Shown here one piece after another: positions 11,601 to 22,187 of a stretch of DNA of 64,000 bases. Within the stretch, counting starts at the first letter, position 1. Every line of letters begins with the position of its first letter. Origin of the DNA: Latrodectus hesperus (taxonomy: Eukaryota > Arthropoda > Arachnida > Araneae > Theridiidae); NCBI GenBank assembly GCA_037975125.1, contig CM075857.1, forward strand, positions 46,753,172 through 46,817,171, in the 5' to 3' direction. The notes under the pieces are model-generated. The model was not told the origin of the DNA, ran no database searches, and saw only the letters and a list, made by a program, of their open reading frames with translations. A program made the position numbers and the translations under genes.

Positions 11601-14235
11601 TGAAATAATTGAAAATTTTAAGAATATATTTTGATATCATTGAATCTCCTAAAACAAAACATTTATTCGTTGAATTTTAGACATTAGCAGCCCTTCAGAT
11701 TTTAAACAATTTTAGATTTCGTACAAGCAAACTTGATTTACTTAGACCTATTCACAATAATTTTTACAAACACTTTATATGAAAGGTTTCATAAATGTAA
11801 TGCTATATTGACAGTTTTCTATTCTGATTAATATTATGTGAAAAAGAACTAAAAAAATCAGAAAAAAATATAATGCAATTTATGTGTGTTATAATCCAAT
11901 GTGTGAACAGGAAAGTTCTATCTAAAAAATGTATATTAATATTATTTAATTACACCACAAAATAAATCTTTTACATTAGCACATAGGTATTTTACTACAA
12001 ATTAATAAACTAGGGAAATTTCTTAAGTGAAAATCTTTTTTTTTTTTTTTTTTTTTGGTAATATCTGCTAAATTATGATTTTGATAGTTTTAATATTTTA
12101 TAAATTTCTGCCATTATTATTTATCAGATTTAAAGATTGTCTCTTAAAGATTCTATACAGTGATAAATCATGCATGTTGGTATATCTGCTTATATAATGA
12201 AATGTAGATTTAAATGAAAAGAAAGATAATTGAAAAAATTAAACTGCTGTTGGCTAAAATTATATGATTCTCTTGAAATAGCTTATGAGGAAACAACCAC
12301 TTGAGGAAAAATTACTTCTTGAGGTAAAATATTTATTTTTTGCATTAGATCCTAAATGCAGAAACGAAAGTACATGCTTATTATCATTTGTTAATTTTTT
12401 TTTGGAAAATATCCACAAAACAATTACACTATTTGAAGAATGTCATATATGATAAAAGAAATGGATACTATAAAAAGAAGTGTGTGAATAGAAGGGGGAT
12501 AAAACAACCAGAATTTAATGTAATTGATGATCTCATGTCCTTAAAATAAAGTAAGATGGTTCATCAAAATGTAAATTTTTAAGTGATTTGATGAAAACTC
12601 TACTGAATTTTCAAGACCTTCTGTTTAAAATTCTTTTAAATGTTGGACAGGATCGGATAATGTTAAATATGGAAAGCTATAAAAGGGTTAGCATAATCAA
12701 GTAATTTCTGAATTCAAAATTTGAAAAGCATTGATAATCATAATTCAAAAATTGCAAAGCTTCACTAAATTGTAGTTGAGCAAAAAAACTGATATTTCAA
12801 TATTTTTTTCAAAAAATGCGTTTGTATAATTCAAATTAATTGTTTTAATAAGATTAATAAATATTTTACAATACATATTTGTCTTCCAATGTGAGAAAAA
12901 TATTAATTTTTGCATGCATTTCCAATTAATGTTTAACTATCTCAGAATTCCCGAGTTTCCAATTTCTAATTATCTTTTTAAAATATTTTAAGATTCCTAG
13001 AAAAAATAAAAGCAACCTTCAATTTTCACAAACATTTTGTATTGTTAATTTTAAATGTCTAACAAATAGTTTTTTTAATTACTTTAATGTGTAATTGAAA
13101 TGGAATATGTATTATGGATTTAAATAGATTATTTGGCATATTCAGTCTCATTTTACTGAAATTCATTTCTGATTTTTTTGATATGTTTTACTGTTTTATA
13201 ATTAAACTATAGAAATGCCACACAAAATATTTAAATAATAATTATATTTTTAGAATAATGTTTTACTTTTGACTTATTCAGCAAAAATAATAACTAGTTT
13301 ACATTTTCTGGAATTTAATATATCTAAAAAAAATTTTATTTGCTTAATTAATATTTTCAATAAGTAAACTTTTATTGTGCATTTAACAATATTATTGTTT
13401 TACCCGCTTTCAATTTATGGAGTTAAGGATTTGTTTACCCACTAACATTTTTATAATTTCTAAAAATAATTATTCTAACATATTTTCAAGCTTTAAGGAT
13501 ACTTTTTATCCTTTTCTTTTAGCCAATTGTTATATAAAACGTATCACCATTAGCAGTACATCACTTTATTGATTCACTAAATCATATAATTTTTTGATTA
13601 TTATAGGTTGGACGTGTGCTATGCTTTATATATAGAAAAGCTTATTTTTCAAAATATTACTCTTTATACAAATGTTATAATTTGGAATTTATTTGATATC
13701 TTGGCCAAAGAGTGCATCTCTGAGTAAATTTTTATTGTAAAGTTGTGCACTTTCTTTATGCATATGATCAGAAAATAGAAGGAAGAGAAACTATATATTT
13801 ATCTTTTGTTGATAATATTTCTATATTTCCTTTTACTTAAAGAGTATCCAATGAACATTTTTACTAAGAATTTCTACAAATATAATTGGAATTTTTTTTT
13901 TGTCAAAAATAAGGTATTTCTTCATATTTACATTTCTATCAGATTTATCTTTATTCAGATTTAATTATTAAAGTAACTAATAAAATTAAATCTTATTATT
14001 TCACACCTATCCATTAATGAGAATTAATGTGAATCAAATTAGACATTTTAAGGAAATAAAATCATCTTTAGAATTTTTATTAAGCTTTGTGTCGAACTTT
14101 TTTAGAAATGTTTAAATTTAGTATAATTTTATTATTACATTTTCCTGGTATAAGTTACTAAATTTTCTAATTTAGAAGTTCACTATTGCTCGATTTTAAA
14201 AAATTTGTTTTTGGATATACAATGAAAGGATATAC
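8641..14235. other. AT-rich intergenic DNA, nothing recognised
   Basis: I see no splice-supported exon, conserved protein frame, RNA gene or clear transposon here. A run of 21 T at 12036-12056 could be the reversed poly(A) tail of a decayed retroelement, but no body is recognisable beside it. A short TG run is near 10917. Confidence 0.6.
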
Positions 14236-14866
14236 AAGGTGATCCTTGTAGGGGTGCCAGGGCACAAAGGTATCGAAGGTAATGAAAGGGCTGATGAACT
14301 TGCTAAACAAGGATCGTCTTTTGCTCCCATTGGTGCAGAACCTTTTTGTGGGATCAATTTGAAGACCGCAAAAACCAATGTTCTTAGATGGGAAAAACGG
14401 AAGATGTATGAAGCTTGGCTCAACACTCCTGGTCAAACCCACGCTAAAAGTATGATCTGTGGATCATCAGCGAGGATTGCCTCTGAAATTCTAAGATGCT
14501 CTAGGCAACGTTTAATCGTAGGCTTCATTACTGGGCACTACTATTTCAGAAAACACCTCCATAAAAAGGGACTGTTTCAACAAGACCCTATCTGCAGGAA
14601 ATGTCATACGCAAGAGGAAACGGCCAAACATATCATTTACGAATGCGAGGCTCTTGCCCTCCCTAGATTAACTTCTACTTTGGCATCATCCATACTAGAG
14701 AGTTACACCTAGACTCCATTAAAGGGTTATTGGACTTTATCAATAAAGTGGGTGACCAGAGCAACCGGAACTAGGAAACATTGGGCTTGGAGTTAATAGT
14801 ACAAAATGCTGATAAAAGCAGAGGTGCCCAATGACATACAAACCCATCTCTAAAAAGAAGAAGATA
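14236..14866 (+). mobile_element. 5'-truncated non-LTR retrotransposon (LINE) 3' end
   Basis: This fragment keeps only the 3' end of a LINE: the RNase H remnant and C-terminal zinc-binding segment of the pol ORF, then about 150 bp of 3' UTR ending in A-rich CTCTAAAAAGAAGAAGA. Truncation from the 5' side is typical of target-primed reverse transcription. Similar GATATACA words on both sides (near 14214 and 14863) may be remnants of a target-site duplication, but this is weak. The Tc1 element at 14867 begins immediately downstream. Confidence 0.8.
14239..14712 (+). pseudogene. LINE pol C-terminus (RNase H end and CCHC-like segment), truncated
   Basis: The frame encodes ILVGVPGHKGIEGNERADEL, the conserved end of the RNase H domain of R1/Jockey-like LINE polymerases. 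About 100 residues later comes the cysteine-rich CRKCHTQEETAKHIIYEC segment typical of the LINE pol C-terminus. The reverse transcriptase, endonuclease and first half of RNase H are absent. The frame itself is undisrupted for 157 residues and ends at TAG 14710, so this may be a relatively recent truncated insertion. It has no host function that I can see. Confidence 0.85.
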
Positions 14867-15169
14867 TACATTGCTTGAAATTGAAAATGCAACACCAAGA
14901 AGGAGTTGCGAGAAAGTGACGAAACTTGGCAAACAGAGTGAGAAGTTGTAACTAAAAATAAGTTATCTGTATATCGAAATGATATGCATAATACAGTGCG
15001 ATAATAGGGTCAGACTGTATTACGGACATGATACTGTGGACGGCGATACAAAGCAACACGTCTTGGCACAGAATTTGTGAGAGTACGCATGGAGGAATGG
15101 GTCCCATTCCTTGTCAATCATTATCCAAAGTGCGTCTCCTGATGGAGGCAGTGGCAGGATTTGCAAATG

Positions 15170-15950
15170 GCGTCCAATTATATCTTAAACGTGTTCGATT
15201 GATGAGAAATATGGCGTGCACCTTCCAAGGAATGTTGGCTGTTGCGAACAATGTCCGGTTGGTCGTTATCCTGTTGATAAAAGGCATTGGACACTCCTTG
15301 AAGGTAAGGGAGTGTCACCGAATGCAACACATCATCCACGTAACGTTGGGCTGTCATAGTGCCATGAATACAAACTACAGGTGACCTGGAATCGTACGCA
15401 ATGGCACCAAAAACCATGATACTGGATTGTCGCTACAGAATTGAATCTATCTCCACTTCGACGCCACACTAGTACGCGGTGACTAACACTGAAGAAACAG
15501 AAGCTTGACTCATCTGAGAAGACAATCCTGTACCACTCTTTCATCCACATCGCTGTAATCCAGCACCATTCCAGACGTTGGCGTCTTCTTAACGAACGCC
15601 ATGAGTGCAGGCTACTAGCAACCAATCGACGCCAAATGGTTCTACCCGATATAGGAGCATCCAGGGTGTCTTTCACATGCTGCAGAGTTTCGGTATACGG
15701 GCTTACGGGGCCACCACAGCCTCCCGTAGGATGCGCCGATCTACGCCTGCTGACGTCACTCTTGCACCCAACAAAGGTTCCACAGTTCCTTGTTCCAACC
15801 ATATTCGCCACAGCCGGTACACTGTGGATGCATCCAGATGTCTGTCAGTTGTAATTTGCCATAAAAACCAACCAAAGGCAGGCAGCTAACCTGGTCACAG
15901 ACACGGTGGATGACTAGCAGCTGTCCACGAAATGACGTCACATATGACTA
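15170..15950 (-). pseudogene. Tc1-like transposase pseudogene (Tc1-A)
   Basis: Fragments in at least two frames give a broken Tc1-family transposase. One frame has WMKEWYRIVFSDESSFCF (first catalytic Asp in SDES) and the next has MVFGAIAYDSRSP, TMTAQRYVDDVLHSVTLPYL and YQQDN (second catalytic Asp). The segment with the third acidic residue (normally SPDLSPIEHVW) is not recognisable, and stops and frameshifts separate the blocks. The N-terminal helix-turn-helix region is unclear. It is a dead copy. Confidence 0.8.
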
Positions 15951-16019
15951 AATTGAGGAGGAATTTTCTACCAAACGGAGTATTCAGCATGTTTAATTTT
16001 TTTCATCCACAACCGAGCA

Positions 16020-16920
16020 ACAAGTGTATATTTACTTGATTCGCGCTAATTGTATAAACATGGAATTGAAATTTTCTGTAGAAATTGAAGAATCGAATAT
16101 TTTAAAAGAAAGTTAAATTTAATTAGTCATTATGTTTTAGATTTTTATTTTTTGTTTTGTAACATTGTTTTTCGATTATATATTTTTCAATAGATAACAG
16201 GTGTTTGTGGGAGCCACGGGATAATTATTTTAATAAAATTAAAAAATCAACTATTTTAAGATCTCAATGGAATAATTAGTAATAATTTCAAAAAACAATT
16301 CTCTGGTAAAATTTATCAAGATTTTTAAAAACTATTTTTAATATTTTTAGTGTTTAGTAAAAATTAGCTGAATAAAGTGTTTTCAATTTAAACTGCAGAA
16401 GCTTTAATTTGAATACTATTGTTATATTTACTATCACTTTTATGAATGCATTAAATACATGAACTTTAATATGATAAATTTATTTGTTTCATAATATTTA
16501 AATAAAAAATACAGACCCTGAAATGAAATGTAATTATTTATTAAATTAGGATTTTTAATATAATACAAATGCATAAGTATTTGTAGTAAAAACATTTATA
16601 AAATGATTTCACAATTTAGTTTATTATTCATAGTTTAAAAATACATTTCAAAGAAATATTGTTGATTTTAATTTAAATAAGTTGCATGGGCAATTGAAAT
16701 AAGCTTTATATCATTTAAATTTTGTTCTCTCATTTTTTTCCTCTTCCAAACATACTTCAGCAATAATATTTGCTGCTGATATTAAAATCAAAGCATTACA
16801 TGCAATATTTATTGGCGTTTTGACCATGATTATTTTTTTCGAATATGAAAATATTAACAAATACGCAATACAATAATAATATAAGTTAAACTGTAAATAA
16901 ACTTTCATTGGCCAATATTT
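16020..16920. other. AT-rich block inside Tc1-A, possible secondary insertion
   Basis: The composition changes sharply to very AT-rich with no coding resemblance to Tc1, and returns to less AT-rich Tc1-like 5' sequence near 16925. I found no inverted repeats or duplication at the edges. The perfect 16-bp palindrome ACGTCATTAATGACGT lies at 16927-16942, just outside the block. Confidence 0.35.
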
Positions 16921-17352
16921 AGAATTACGTCATTAATGACGTGATTGTTTCGTGTTTGGCTGGTGTACCAAACACCAGGGATCCACAAAACAGACACCAG
17001 TAAAACACCACTCAAAAGCAACGCGGTGCACAGGTTTGTTGCTTGCCAAACATGCCCCTCGTATACACGTCTGTCTGCTGGAACTGACTCCGTCGATTAG
17101 TGTTCTTTGGGATTAATTACAGGCGTCCTTTGCGACAAGAACAAACTTTTAACGATTATTTTCCAAGTAGCAATAACGGCGCGAATATTGCTCACTCATC
17201 TGGTTCGTTACCTTATATTTTAACCTACGTTGGCTGAAGACCTGCGCATTTCACATCATTTCTATAACTCGGTAAGGTGCGACTACCCTAAAATTTGCAT
17301 GATTTTCTGGCCACTCCTTCTTGGTGTTGCATTTTCAATGTCAGGTGATGTG

Positions 17353-17734
17353 TATAATTCGCATTTACAATTATTTTTAAAACATCAACATTGACAAATG
17401 GCTAAAACATGAATATATAAATTGGTTCTAGTTTAGCGAATTCTTGAAATTATCTCTCAAAATTCTGAATGTTTTATCATTTCGTCATAATAATCGGGTA
17501 GCAAAAGAGATTTTTGTCACTGCTAATATTGTCTGTGCAAACACTACATTAGCGTGTTCATTTATATTTTGTCAGATGATTTTTGATATTTGAAAAAAAA
17601 ACTTACTTTAGATCATTGTTTTAATTTGTGAGATCTCTAAAAATATATCGGTATCATTAAGTAGAAAATGTCTGAAATAGAATTTTCACAATACTTCATT
17701 AAAACCATCATTTATTTCCAGTTTTGTTACACCA
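17353..17734. other. AT-rich spacer between Tc1-A and a mariner relic
   Basis: Nothing recognisable is present. Confidence 0.5.
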
Positions 17735-18625
17735 GAATATTACCAAATCATGTGTACACCTTTAGGTACTATTGCATCATATAACACTATGAAGGAGCTA
17801 GGTACCGTAAGTTCAAAAGCAAGGGCTATGTCATTCAAAACTCTTTGGACGCCTACTGATATTGATGAGGCCCGTCTGAACAAATTTGCACAAGAAAATC
17901 AGTATTCAACCACTCGAGAACTAGCTAAGGAGTTAGATATTAGTGCAATGTCCATTATTCTGGCTATGCATAGCATAAATTTGGCATACAAGTTCTATCG
18001 CTGGATACCGCATGAGCTAACTTAAGTAGATAAAGACAGACGCGTTCAAACCTGTACTAATCTGATCAAATGTCACGCATAGACAAAATTCTGTAAGGCA
18101 CGTGTGATGAAAAGTGGATTTACTTCAACAACAGAAGCAGAAAAGGGGAGTTGGTCTGATCTCGTTTGTAGCGAAGCAAAGCGTAGATTGACTAACGAAA
18201 ATATAATGCTTTGTATCTGGTGGGATTGCTGATATATTATCGCCACAAATAGTGTCTGAAAAAAATGTAAAACCGTCCACAATAAGGAGTACAGCGAGAT
18301 GCTAGTCCGTGTTGAAGCTACTATTAAATCCAGGCGTTGAACTGTAAAATGGCACTGTTTGATCAAGAGAATACAAGATCACAAATATTCTGTACGAACT
18401 CTCAAATGGGATTGTTTGGCACATTCAACATATAGTTTTGACATGGTTCCTTCTATCTTTTTTTCACACCTGCAGTTACATCTTTGACTTCACACAGGAC
18501 GTCAGCATTGAGATTGACTTACTTTTGGATTCGCGGCCATCAGGTTTCTTGGTTGATGGTTTTGAAAATCTATCAAAACGTGGCAGAAAATCATAGATGT
18601 GAATAGTGATTATTATACCCTCTTT
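17735..18625 (+). pseudogene. mariner-like transposase relic
   Basis: The region begins with a frame containing RLNKFAQENQYSTTRELAKE, then NLAYKFYRWIPHELT, the signature linker of mariner transposases (WVPHEL), ending at a stop at 18023-18025. Downstream, other frames carry TKFCKARVMKSGF (a ruined form of the GDEKW first-Asp region), a WWD trace near 18220 (LCIWWD) and, near 18580, KTWQKIIDVNSDYY, resembling the C-terminal RWQKCI..NG.YF motif. Multiple stops and indels are present, and no inverted termini were found. Confidence 0.7.
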
Positions 18626-18937
18626 AAAAGTACTGCTTTTTTGTTTTTCTTCTAACTTTATTAAAAACATTTTGGTGAAAAACTGTCGTTACAACCCTAT
18701 ACAATTCTCTTTGTTTAATGTACCTTTGTTTTTCAACAACTTGAAAGAAACATTTTTGGAATTTTTTAGTTCATTTTTCTTCAAATAAGAAGACATATCT
18801 TCTAAATTACATAATTTCAATGTATATTATATTATTGCTAATCGTTTTTCATTCCAGTTTATTTGTTACTCTACGGCTAATTGATTACGAAAGCTAACTA
18901 GATCAGGCCTAAAATTTAACTTGATTCAGAATCATCA

Positions 18938-19003
18938 CAAATATTCAAGCCCGAGGTGCGAATAAACTCACGAAGACCAGAACACTAACCATTCGGCTAT
19001 CAC
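18938..19003 (-). repeat. tRNA-like SINE head relic
   Basis: Read on the - strand, this has an A-box-like TAGCCGAATGGTTAGTG, then CTGGTCTTCGTGAG, then a degraded B-box region (GGGCTTGAATA). It looks like the head of an old tRNA-derived SINE, not a working tRNA, since the stems do not pair well. Confidence 0.45.
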
Positions 19004-19300
19004 TTCCACTTATATCGGAAAGCAATTAGCAATAATATGCACTGAAGCTTGACCACTGTTACTTAATAGACAGAATTAGCCGTTTAAAAACATTTAAATT
19101 GTATTAGAAAGTACACGTAAAACTGAAAAAAAATTCTTTGTTCATGTTTACATCATTAAAAAAATGATATGTAAGTATAATTGATTAAATATAATCATTT
19201 TAAACAAAATATTCTATATTTTATGACATGCAGAAATAACATATTAATTATGATTAATTAAATTGAAGTAGTAAAACATTTTATTAAATACAAAACAAGT

Positions 19301-19609
19301 TGTTGTTGTTACTCATGACACTTGGACAAGCCAAGCTCGCTATGCCTTGGCTATGCGAATTTAAGTCAATTGGGAGCGTCTTTCGTTTTAATCAGAGCAC
19401 CATGAAGGTGAAAGTACGACTTTGCTCTACACACGTGCCATAGGGACCCGTTTATAGGGTAGGCAACCATTCACACCTCATTCATGCAAGGAAAGGACAA
19501 AGACAGGATAGATAGAGAGAGAAAGTACATCCATGCCCGAACCGGGATTCGAACCCAGGGCCTCCTTATCCGCAGTCAGGCATGCTGACCACTAAACAAG
19601 TTGGGCGGC
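19301..19609 (-). mobile_element. tRNA-derived SINE (SINE-A) with 11-bp target-site duplication
   Basis: The direct repeat ACAAAACAAGT at 19290-19300 and 19610-19620 flanks exactly this interval. On the - strand the element starts with a tRNA-like head holding an A box (TTAGTGGTCAGC) and a perfect B box GGTTCGAATCC (19545-19555, complement). The body ends in a tail of AAC repeats (GTAACAACAACAAC). The last 100 nt or so closely matches the tail of SINE-B at 60719-61023. Pol III transcription from the A/B boxes and mobilisation by a LINE that recognises the tail are family inferences. Confidence 0.93.
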
Positions 19610-19718
19610 ACAAAACAAGTAGACACACGATATTAACAATTCACTTCATGAAAGTTCAGATCATTATGAGTTCAGTTCAAATATTATTTTGGTAATTAGC
19701 GAGGTAGTCGCCACACGC

Positions 19719-19770
19719 TCGAAGATATTTATCAGGTCGAAGATATCTATCAGTCGAAGATATCTATCAG
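19719..19770. repeat. Three tandem copies of a 17-18-bp unit
   Basis: TCGAAGATATTTATCAGG is followed by two identical TCGAAGATATCTATCAG units. It lies at the 3' end of the older Gypsy element, directly after its last recognisable codons. Confidence 0.93.
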
Positions 19771-20124
19771 GAAAATATACGCGACGACCAGAACGCGTCT
19801 TCACACCTTGTGTGTCTGCAACAGTGGAGTAGTATTTTCTGGAAGGAAATCTGGCTTAGCCAATGAGGCGTGCTCGAAATTTAGATGGAACAGGTGATAA
19901 AGCTTGCTTTTTTATGTATGCTGGTTTTATCCTGTCAGTTGATACAGGTACAATTTTATTATGTATGTTAAGATAGAAAACCTTCTCTGTTCTACTGACA
20001 ACCAAGAAGGGAAAATCATACGGTCGTCTTCCCATGTCACGGCGAAGAAACACAAAGGAGTAATTATTGCTAAATATCGGTGTACAAACGTCTTCTTGTC
20101 ACCATACAGCTTAGTTAGATAGGG
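19771..20124 (-). mobile_element. Gypsy-A, downstream segment (integrase C-terminus), separated from 33356-35530 by a hAT insertion
   Basis: This is the 3' part of an old Gypsy element read on the - strand. The other part lies 13 kb away at 33356-35530. The break is explained by the hAT element at 20125-33355: flanking 8-mers are AGATAGGG (20117-20124) and GTATAGGG (33356-33363), a decayed 8-bp duplication. The protein also resumes here where it stopped there. Confidence 0.78.
19775..20116 (-). pseudogene. Gypsy-A integrase C-terminal domain (broken)
   Basis: After a frameshift from GDKKTFVHR, the frame reads VFLRRDMGRRPYDFPFLVVS, then VSTDRIKPAYI. This is the SH3-like integrase C-terminus of Gypsy pol. 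It continues to GVKTRSGRRVYFPDRY, a typical Gypsy pol end. One frameshift near 20050 and a stop near 19856 break it. No 3' LTR is recognisable beyond the tandem repeat at 19719. Confidence 0.78.
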
Positions 20125-20232
20125 CACGGCTACCCAATGTGTGGTCCGCGGATCTCTTAGGGGTCTACCGACTCTTTCTAGGGGGTCCGTGACCACGGTT
20201 CCCAAGTGTTGACCCACTGGTAGTTTAGTGCC

Positions 20233-20246
20233 GGTGGATGTGGCTT
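20233..20246. repeat. LINE target-site duplication, left copy
   Basis: GGTGGATGTGGCTT is repeated exactly at 30632-30645. The pair brackets the Jockey-like LINE and lies in the hAT subterminal region. Confidence 0.88.
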
Positions 20247-20568
20247 GGATCTTGGTTCTAATATGTTTAACGAAGTTTCGGCTTGCGTAGCTGGCACTTT
20301 ACTTCTTCATCTGTGTTAGTTCCTAAGAGGAGAAAAAATGACTTTACATTTAAGACTTTACAAAAAAGGAATTCATGGAGAGCGCTAGAGCCTGAATGCG
20401 TATAATAGCCAATCAGCTATGAGGGTTTCTACTGTGGGCGTGGTTACCGAAGAGCGAATTCGCTATTCAGAAGAATAAAATATTTTCTTGAGAATTTTTG
20501 GGAAGTTCAAAAAATGAGACCTCTGGGATAAATGATTCCGGATAAATACATGTAGAGACTATATACAC
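20247..20568 (-). other. 3' UTR of the Jockey-like LINE
   Basis: This non-coding region follows the ORF2 stop at 20569. Its distal part, on the - strand, reads GATGAAGAAGTAAAGTGCCA then GCTACGCAAGCCGAAACTTC, the kind of conserved end many LINEs use for recognition by their reverse transcriptase. Confidence 0.65.
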
Positions 20569-21385
20569 TTAGCTTTCTTTTTCTTTAAGAAAATATTTTG
20601 CATTAGGCCTGAATTTACAGTCTACATATTTGTAATGAATATATCTTTGAAGTTCACATTTTTGGACTTCTTCAAAGAAATTTTTATTTAGTTTGTTTAT
20701 ATGATCAGCAAGGTCGTCTATTTTTAGGTCACTAGCAATGTTTTTATTTCTAATGAAATAGGGAGAATTTGTAATTTTTCTTAGAATTTTATATTGGATG
20801 GTTTTAATTTTTCTTTTATCATTTTTTGGTTGAAATTCCAGACTGGGAAAGCATATGTAATTATTAATCTTATCATAGATAAATAATTTTTTTTTAAATT
20901 TGAGAGATAAATTTGACTTTTCTCCAAGTATTGATTTTAGGCATCCATATGCTTCTATGGCTTTTGTAATTACATTATTAATGTGTTTCAACCATCTTAA
21001 GTCATTTGGTAGGGTAATTCCTAGATAATTAGCTGAGTAAACTTTAGGGATTTCTTTTCAGAATAGTATAAGTCCATTTTCATTTCTGTGTTTAAGTTTA
21101 TTTCTTTTGAATAGAATTGAGATTTTTCAGCATTTATTTTTGTCCTCCAGCAGGTACACCAATTTTCGATATCATAAAGTGCTAATTGTAGTTTTTGTTG
21201 TGCGTTATTTGGGTTGCTCGATTCTGCCAAGATGGCCGTGTCATCTGCATAAAAAGCAATTTTAGTGGTTTCCTCCATTGGAAAGTCATGTAAACACATG
21301 AAAAGAGATAGAGTATAGGCCCTATAGGATGCTACCTTGAGGTACTCCTGCATTTATTTTCAGAATTAAGGAATTTTGATTATTA
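20569..21385 (-). pseudogene. Jockey-like LINE ORF2, distal part (RT palm and C-terminus)
   Basis: On the - strand this segment starts inside the reverse transcriptase, just before GVPQGS, and continues after a 1-nt frameshift with GPILYLFF-like residues. The catalytic motif is FYADDTAIL (residues near 21245), followed by WRTKINAEKSQF. The C-terminal frame (20991-20569) has KIKTIQYKILRKITNSPYFI and DDLADHINKLNKNFFE, the typical tail of Jockey-like ORF2. A stop near 21020 and the frameshift near 21330 inactivate it. The upstream part continues at 25723-25759 and 27170-28991. Confidence 0.85.
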
Positions 21386-21389
21386 TGCG
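21386..21389. repeat. Gypsy-B target-site duplication, left copy (TGCG)
   Basis: TGCG also directly follows the right LTR (25719-25722). Removing the element and one copy restores LINE reverse transcriptase coding sequence. Confidence 0.85.
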
Positions 21390-21608
21390 TGTTAAAAGCC
21401 TACGTGCTTTTACTTAATTTATCATTTAAGGTTATTTATACTTATAACCATGTCAGGACGTTTTAAATGAGAATACTGCGTTTCAGTAACAAATAACAAC
21501 TTTATTGAATATTGCACTTCGCCAAATCTCTGACCGCATCTTGCCATCGACGTACGTCAACTGACTCTTTTTTGTTCGCCCTCTAGTGGCGATTTTTCAT
21601 TGTTCACA
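21390..21608 (-). repeat. Gypsy-B LTR (3' LTR in element orientation)
   Basis: The 219-bp LTR begins TGTTAAAAGCC and ends TTGTTCACA on the + strand, matching 25500-25718 at 214 positions. On the - strand it contains ATTCAATAAAG (AATAAA at 21501-21506 complement), a likely transcript end signal. Confidence 0.97.
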
Positions 21609-22187
21609 TTCGGCCAGACTGACCTTACAATTGTCCTCAATTGGCATATTAGTATTCAATTACTAATTAATACAACGTAATTAACATTAAAAATCAAACA
21701 CAGCAGATTAAATAAAATTATTAACTACGTAACTAACATTATTTTTCATTCACACAAACAATTACTGTAATTATAATCATTAATAATACACATCTTTCAT
21801 TAAAGGTAGAAAAATTATTATGTTCAATTAAAAAAAAACTATAATAATATATAATATACTTTTTCTACTAGTAATTCTTGATACAATTCTAAATTCCAAT
21901 AAAATTATTTACAACAAAAGTTTACAAAACTTTAAATGAACTTAGGAATATTAAATCATTCACAGAATAAATTCAACAGACTTTCATATTGTTTGATGAA
22001 TATTTCAGTATACAGTAAATTATCATTAATGTTATTTATTTTTAGAGTTAATAGTTTATGATAAGTTCATTGCCTTTAAATTACAAGTTTTTCTTTAAAT
22101 AAAATTGGAAAGATCTCACCATTTAGGATCCCTCATTCAACTTTAGTTTTTGCGAGTGGATCTATGTGGATTGCGTCTTGGACTGTT

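Larger units (their letters stand above)
14867..17352 (-). mobile_element. Tc1-like DNA transposon (Tc1-A), decayed, 2.49 kb
   Basis: The terminal inverted repeats share TTGAAAATGCAACACCAAGA and a following AGGAGT at 14882 and, inverted, at about 17310-17337. The outermost bases align less well (TACATTGCTTG against CACATCACCTG). TA dinucleotides flank both ends (14865-14866 and 17353-17354), as expected for Tc1/mariner. The transposase is on the - strand. The length exceeds the usual 1.4-1.7 kb. An AT-rich stretch at roughly 16020-16920 between the transposase and the TIR-proximal region looks foreign, so a secondary insertion is likely. Confidence 0.8.

Noticed and set aside
19541..19612. 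Possible functional tRNA gene on the - strand
   Set aside because: It is the head of SINE-A, flanked by an 11-bp duplication and followed by a SINE body and AAC tail.
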